DNA of 22,008 nucleotides from Hyphomicrobiales bacterium (GTDB lineage Bacteria > Pseudomonadota > Alphaproteobacteria > Rhizobiales > Aestuariivirgaceae). Below, in pieces: positions 19,301 through 22,008 of the stretch. Each line of letters begins with the position of its first letter. The stretch's first letter is position 1. The position numbers and the translations under genes are program-made. Location: the NCBI GenBank assembly GCA_025362535.1, contig JANYGE010000246.1, positions 1 through 22,008 of the forward strand, in the 5' to 3' direction. The notes under the pieces are model-generated. The model did not search any database. It was given only the letters and a program-made list of their open reading frames with translations, and was not told the origin of the DNA.

Positions 19301-19609
19301 TATAAGGCACCTACACCACAACCAACTTCGTCTCGTCTCTGGCCACGGGCTGAGCCTCAAGCGCAACCAACTTCGTCTCGTCTCTGGCCACAGGCTGAGC
19401 CTCAATCCCAACCCGTCTCAACACCTCTCTGGCCACAGGATGAGCCTGCAACGCCAAAGCCGGGTCGCGCTCCTATGGCTCCACGCGCAAAGACGAATGA
19501 GCAAGTAGATTTAGATGTGCTGCCATCAATATTTGCGATTCCTGAAAGCGCTGCAAAATCGGAATCTAAGCCGAAACCAAAGAAATCAAAACGTGCAAAG
19601 AAAAATTAA
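16352..19609 (+). CDS. Membrane-bound sensor c-di-GMP phosphodiesterase (7TM-PAS-degenerate GGDEF-EAL)
   Basis: A 1085-residue inner-membrane signalling protein. An N-terminal signal/anchor (11-35) leads to a periplasmic domain (about 36-185), then seven or so helices (about 190-395), resembling the 7TMR-DISM sensor layout. A PAS/PAC segment (about 410-530) links to a GGDEF-like domain (about 535-700) and an EAL domain (about 705-965). The GGDEF motif reads SGSQF (614-618), so cyclase activity is unlikely. The EAL set appears complete: E742, N803, E835, D865, D866, K886, E922 and Q942, so c-di-GMP hydrolysis is expected, with the GGDEF domain perhaps a GTP sensor. The tail holds three 15-residue Pro-rich repeats and a Lys-rich end. 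No clear ribosome-binding site precedes ATG 16352; ATG 16361 is an alternative. Confidence 0.92.
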   Translation: MIRMKTARAKSSKLLTLLLVMCAFLFEFNAPSYAVATIVNVDSNTTSIDLTDLGKSINTPNNTITLQGPGDAASVVIPAKGPGPTYFWSFYSIHNTSDLNLDFVLAIEPQRFAGSGILQMQPFGNSVIGAASTKGADVLLPFDAVDQKAFSFNIPAGQTMNVAVETNGTKLRPNLWQRHVLVGHLGNLSFFRGLVLGVSLLVTLGVLALYGFRPHSALLSGWLFCIASLIFLNFEMGYVSAAFQQFSWFSFPPSILRALVETLMSVALLSCVLTFTAIRKRQPVLGVLLFLVLVALLANMIYAFIDPNQAATAARISFALIILIGFSITAANRNNATGIVDNGLLFWLSISAWAIFAAVTTQSESHTASLSPVLIGLLAAVQIVLALVLLRFIFTQGLSIRPFITDASRRSLALSSGRHILWDWQIQDHYLDIGNELAKALGYDSQSWSLNSERKFLEIMHPVDAAAYKSELEADNLQLGYHIDLDLRLRNAEGNYRWYELRSRVVPGPNQLPDRCIGTLTDVTKVKETEERLIIDAVHDPVTGLPSRAIFMDRIERELVKPIGFQLRLMLIDLDRLKTLNEALGHDHGDRLLQLAGARIQECLTDDESVARISGSQFAVMAVEAIAQRDAHELAEIISDALAEPTTMGQHEITLAASIGISHASERGLTASDLQQQAASALLEARRLGGAQIVVFDTDMKDDRSMHLALESDLRRAVASDEIEVQFQPISNLKTLEIAGFEALARWRHPKKGLLPPADFIDMAENAGMIGEIGEIVLANAARQLGVWQRVLRRDENFFVSVNISPSHLLQSNFLEQVQAIIERESLKPNSLKIEVTESVIMRHPDRASKIFERLRSLGVGLACDDFGTGFSNLSSLRDLPFDTLKIDRSFLTPESFDTRSGMIITTITELAHGLGMVVVAEGIETQVQIERLSQLGCDLGQGFYIGEPKTANEVSELLAILPRMAAAPSPPPLAETLLPVVFYKAPTPQPTSSRLWPRAEPQAQPTSSRLWPQAEPQSQPVSTPLWPQDEPATPKPGRAPMAPRAKTNEQVDLDVLPSIFAIPESAAKSESKPKPKKSKRAKKN
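19319..19453 (+). repeat. Three tandem 45-bp repeats inside the EAL protein gene
   Basis: Units at 19319-19363, 19364-19408 and 19409-19453 encode QPTSSRLWPRAEPQA, QPTSSRLWPQAEPQS and QPVSTPLWPQDEPAT. The first two are nearly identical in DNA, differing at only a few bases, and the third has diverged. They keep frame and form a proline-rich cytoplasmic tail, each unit with an invariant LWP core. The similarity suggests recent duplication by slippage. Confidence 0.95.
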
Positions 19610-20493
19610 ATCCCGGCCAGCTTCTTCATCATATCGATAAGCCGCGGCACGAAGCGTTCGCCATATCCCATTGTGTCGGCCAGCACAAAAGTCTGGTGAA
19701 CCTGTTCAGCCATGAAGGATGCAACGGGCATGGATTCAGTCATGTTGGTGTAATAGCGTAGATCTTTGCGCGCATTGCGAATGGCAAATTTCGCTTGAGT
19801 ATCATCATCATGCAAAGGAACATTAATCAATCGCCCGAACATGACTGAAGCGCCACCGCCACCCATAATCACCGAACGAAATGCTTCCATTTCAACGCCA
19901 GCTTTTGCAGCAACGGTGATGGCCTCAGCCGCAATGGCCGCATGGCCAAGAGAGAGAAAGTTATTGATGAGCTTAACCTGATGACCAGTGCCCACGGCCC
20001 CCGTGTGCACAATGAGATCGGCGAAGCAATTGAGCACGGGGCGAATTTTTTCCAAGATCGCACTATCCGCACCCACCATCAACCCAAGCTTGCCAGCCTC
20101 TGCTTCATTGGGGGTGCGCGTCATTGGCGTATCAAGAAAGACCATACCATACTGTTCAGCGGCCTTTGCAAGACGCAGGGTTGAATCTGGTTCGGCCGTC
20201 GAGCAATCCGCAATAATCAATCCCTTCTTGCCATTGGCCAAAAGCCCCTTGTCGCCCAAGACAATCTCTTCCACTTGCGGCGTGCCAGTGACCACCAAAA
20301 TCACCATGTCGGATTGCTCAGCAATCTCGGCAACACTCTTACATTCATGCGCCCCTTTGCCAACCAAGCTATCCACCGGAATTCGGTTCTTATGGGCCAA
20401 CACATTAAGCTTGAAGCCCTTGGCCAAAATATTCTTGCCAATGCCATGCCCCATCAATCCAACACCAATGAGGCCTACAGTTTTAATGGTCAT
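19606..20493 (-). CDS. Beta-hydroxyacid dehydrogenase / 3-hydroxyisobutyrate dehydrogenase-like NAD(P) oxidoreductase
   Basis: A 295-residue soluble dehydrogenase. The Rossmann motif is GVGLMG (G10-G15 as GxGxxG), followed after strand two by HKNR (34-37), whose basic residue hints at NADP preference. The catalytic lysine is K174 in GTGHQVKLINNFLSLGHA, with N177/N178 nearby. The substrate motif, commonly DAPVSGG in this family, is DTPMTRTPNEAEAG (121-134), which marks a different subfamily and argues against a plain 3-hydroxyisobutyrate enzyme. Its start overlaps the GNAT stop by four bases, so it is the third gene of the deacetylase-GNAT unit. Its TAA overlaps the convergent EAL stop in a shared TTAA. 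The true substrate, possibly a small aldehyde or hydroxyacid, is unknown. Confidence 0.9.
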   Translation of the reverse strand: MTIKTVGLIGVGLMGHGIGKNILAKGFKLNVLAHKNRIPVDSLVGKGAHECKSVAEIAEQSDMVILVVTGTPQVEEIVLGDKGLLANGKKGLIIADCSTAEPDSTLRLAKAAEQYGMVFLDTPMTRTPNEAEAGKLGLMVGADSAILEKIRPVLNCFADLIVHTGAVGTGHQVKLINNFLSLGHAAIAAEAITVAAKAGVEMEAFRSVIMGGGGASVMFGRLINVPLHDDDTQAKFAIRNARKDLRYYTNMTESMPVASFMAEQVHQTFVLADTMGYGERFVPRLIDMMKKLAGI

Positions 20494-20966
20494 GATAAAG
20501 TACCTTTCATTAAATCTTTGAATGCATCTGGTTCAAGTATAAATATCCGGTCATCAGCTTTGTGAAGAAATCCAAGCCGCTCATAAAAACGCGCTGCACC
20601 ATCATTGACCACATCAACTTCCATTTTCACAAAGCCTGCACCCATTTTCTGCGACTCGCGCAAAGTGCCGTGCAAAAGTCTTTCACCAATTTTGCGCCCA
20701 CGCGCATGGGGCAAAACATAAAGATCGCAAATGTAAATGCCCGGGCAGCCGCGCCAGGAGGAATAGGTCATGGTCCATAAGCACACACCAAGAATGAGTC
20801 CAGCATCATCCGCCACCGTCACATGGGCCAGGCCCTTGGCGTCACGCAGATTTTGCCCGGTCATTTTGGGAATAGCACGCAGGCCCAAATCTTTCGGCAG
20901 TTGCCGAATAAGAACGGCAACAGCATCTTCTTCACCATCGCGCATGGGGCGGATTCCAAGGCTCAT
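20490..20966 (-). CDS. GNAT-family N-acetyltransferase, possibly acting on a diamine or polyamine
   Basis: A 158-residue acetyltransferase. Strand beta4 and motif A read IYICDLYVLPHARGRKIGERLL, with the acetyl-CoA pyrophosphate loop RGRKIG at 89-94, followed by motif B, VVNDGAARFYERLGF (119-133). The phrase SSWRGCPGIYICDLYV resembles the equivalent region of spermidine/diamine acetyltransferases (short W-x-G, then LEDFFV-like strand), but this is a weak eye match. The gene overlaps the upstream deacetylase by ATGA and the downstream dehydrogenase by ATGA. Placement next to an acetylpolyamine amidohydrolase-like gene suggests that it acetylates the same kind of amine the deacetylase releases, or a related one; this is inference. 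Confidence 0.9.
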   Translation of the reverse strand: MSLGIRPMRDGEEDAVAVLIRQLPKDLGLRAIPKMTGQNLRDAKGLAHVTVADDAGLILGVCLWTMTYSSWRGCPGIYICDLYVLPHARGRKIGERLLHGTLRESQKMGAGFVKMEVDVVNDGAARFYERLGFLHKADDRIFILEPDAFKDLMKGTLS

Positions 20967-21994
20967 GCACCAAGCCCTTTGAGCAAGGCTCCGAGATTGC
21001 TCCCCAGACTGTCAGAAGGGTATCCGCCCTCTTGCACCGTAACCATCGGTAGTTTCATTTCTGCAATACGCCGACCAATCGTTGTGAAGTCCTCAGTGTG
21101 AATAGCAAAGCCTTTGAACGGATCATCAATGGCGATATCCAATCCAGCAGCAATGACGAGTACATCAGGTGCAAACTCACTCACACGCTCTAAGGCTAAA
21201 TCCAGTGCAGATAAATAGGCTTTAATTTCAGTGCCGCGTTGCAATGGCAAATTGAGATTATAGCCTTCCCCAGCACCCCGTCCATGTTCAGCCTCATAGC
21301 CCCAGAAGAAGGGATAGAACCGTTTTGGATCAACATGAATGGAAACCGTCAGCACATCAGCACGATCATAGAATATGGCTTCAGTGCCATTGCCATGGTG
21401 CACATCAATATCCAGAATGGCAGTGCGTTTTCCGGCCTGTGTTAAAACTTCTGCCGCCAAAGCTGCATTGTTAAAAAAGCAAAATCCTGCTGCCAAGTCA
21501 GAGGCGGCGTGATGGCCCGGTGGCCGGCACAGCGCATAAACTAATCTTTCGCCAGCCATCACCAGCCTTGCTGCCTCAACGGCACAGGCGGCACTGGCTT
21601 TAGCCGCTGCCAATGTCGTGCTCGTGACTGGGCAAGCGCCATCACCCAAATGATAACCCGCTTGCCCAACCACGGCATCAGGATAACCAACAGGCGGAAG
21701 CGAAGCCCTGCCAATGGCATAGACATTGGGCAGCGGAATATCGCTGGCCTGTGGCACATGGGCCCAGCGTTCTCTCAGGGTTTCCAGAAAACTCAGATAG
21801 CGCTGATCATGCACCAAAACCAGAATATCATTCCCAATTGCCGGTGGAAGCAAGACAGTGCTGCCAACAGCTTCGACACCCTGCATCAACATATCAACGC
21901 GCTCTGGTTTTTCAGGAATGGGTTGGGGCCTGCCTGCCACAATAAATGTGTCAGGCGCATGAAGTCGTTGCAACGGGTCATAAAGTGTTATCAT
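20963..21994 (-). CDS. Histone deacetylase-superfamily amidohydrolase, acetylpolyamine amidohydrolase-like
   Basis: A 343-residue zinc amidohydrolase, the same length class as Mycoplana ramosa acetylpolyamine amidohydrolase (about 341) and colinear with it, from memory, from the first residues. Active-site residues are visible: H161/H162 in CRPPGHHA, zinc ligands D197 and H199 in LDIDVHHGNGTE and D286 in AAGLDIAIDDP, and the transition-state tyrosine Y325 in QEGGYPSD. It would remove acetyl groups from an amine substrate. The two acidic residues that bind the polyamine chain in the M. ramosa enzyme appear to be V109 and A120 here, so the substrate may differ. ATG 21994 matches the family N-terminus; no upstream in-frame stop lies within the remaining 14 bases. 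It heads a three-gene unit. Confidence 0.92.
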   Translation of the reverse strand: MITLYDPLQRLHAPDTFIVAGRPQPIPEKPERVDMLMQGVEAVGSTVLLPPAIGNDILVLVHDQRYLSFLETLRERWAHVPQASDIPLPNVYAIGRASLPPVGYPDAVVGQAGYHLGDGACPVTSTTLAAAKASAACAVEAARLVMAGERLVYALCRPPGHHAASDLAAGFCFFNNAALAAEVLTQAGKRTAILDIDVHHGNGTEAIFYDRADVLTVSIHVDPKRFYPFFWGYEAEHGRGAGEGYNLNLPLQRGTEIKAYLSALDLALERVSEFAPDVLVIAAGLDIAIDDPFKGFAIHTEDFTTIGRRIAEMKLPMVTVQEGGYPSDSLGSNLGALLKGLGA

Positions 21995-22008
21995 ATGACA
22001 AGACTGCA

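Noticed and set aside
19988..20521. 177-residue plus-strand ORF opposite the dehydrogenase
   Set aside because: Antisense to the Rossmann domain, rich in Pro and Ser with no motif, and no ribosome-binding site noted.

Overview
The window is chromosomal DNA from an alphaproteobacterium, most likely of the Hyphomicrobiales (Rhizobiales) or a close relative. The main evidence is the aa3-type cytochrome c oxidase cluster in the order coxB-coxA-ctaB-(small CoxF-like gene)-ctaG-coxC-DUF983-surf1, followed by thrC, an M16 peptidase, a GNAT and a GGDEF/EAL protein, with tldD and an IalB-family gene on the other side. A plant-type glutamate-cysteine ligase fits the same group. Base composition looks fairly balanced by eye (not computed), less GC-rich than many rhizobia.

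Layout. 1-829: 3' part of gshA (glutathione synthesis, + strand). 834-1709: a LysR regulator on the minus strand, convergent with gshA. 1710-1930: a divergent regulatory gap and a 34-codon ORF that looks like a shortened DUF1127 protein. 1913-6645: a compact minus-strand run ialB-tldD-HAD hydrolase-MATE transporter-DUF937, the last four spaced by 2 bp, a 4-bp overlap and 1 bp, so probably one operon. 6646-6920: divergent promoter region. 6921-13008: cytochrome oxidase structural and assembly genes on the plus strand, several linked by overlapping stop/start codons. 13070-16307: thrC (apparent TTG start), M16 protease and a RimJ/L-type acetyltransferase. 16352-19609: a large membrane-anchored c-di-GMP phosphodiesterase with a degenerate GGDEF domain and a proline-rich repeat tail. 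19606-21994: a minus-strand, three-gene unit joined by two ATGA overlaps, encoding an acetylpolyamine-amidohydrolase-like deacetylase, a GNAT acetyltransferase and a beta-hydroxyacid dehydrogenase.

How the genes work together. CoxA, CoxB and CoxC form the oxidase core. CtaB makes heme O, the precursor of heme A. CtaG delivers copper to CuB, and Surf1 and the CoxF-like protein are assembly factors. The heme A synthase gene is not in the window. ThrC and the M16 protease are housekeeping genes that commonly travel with this cluster. The acetyltransferase/deacetylase/dehydrogenase unit is the least explained part and the best candidate for an undescribed small pathway.

No tRNA, rRNA, insertion sequence, phage gene, CRISPR array or convincing intrinsic terminator was found. 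Coding density is very high and no gap without a gene exceeds about 280 bases. Most of the window is ordinary core genome, and I found nothing that qualifies with confidence as a wholly new system.
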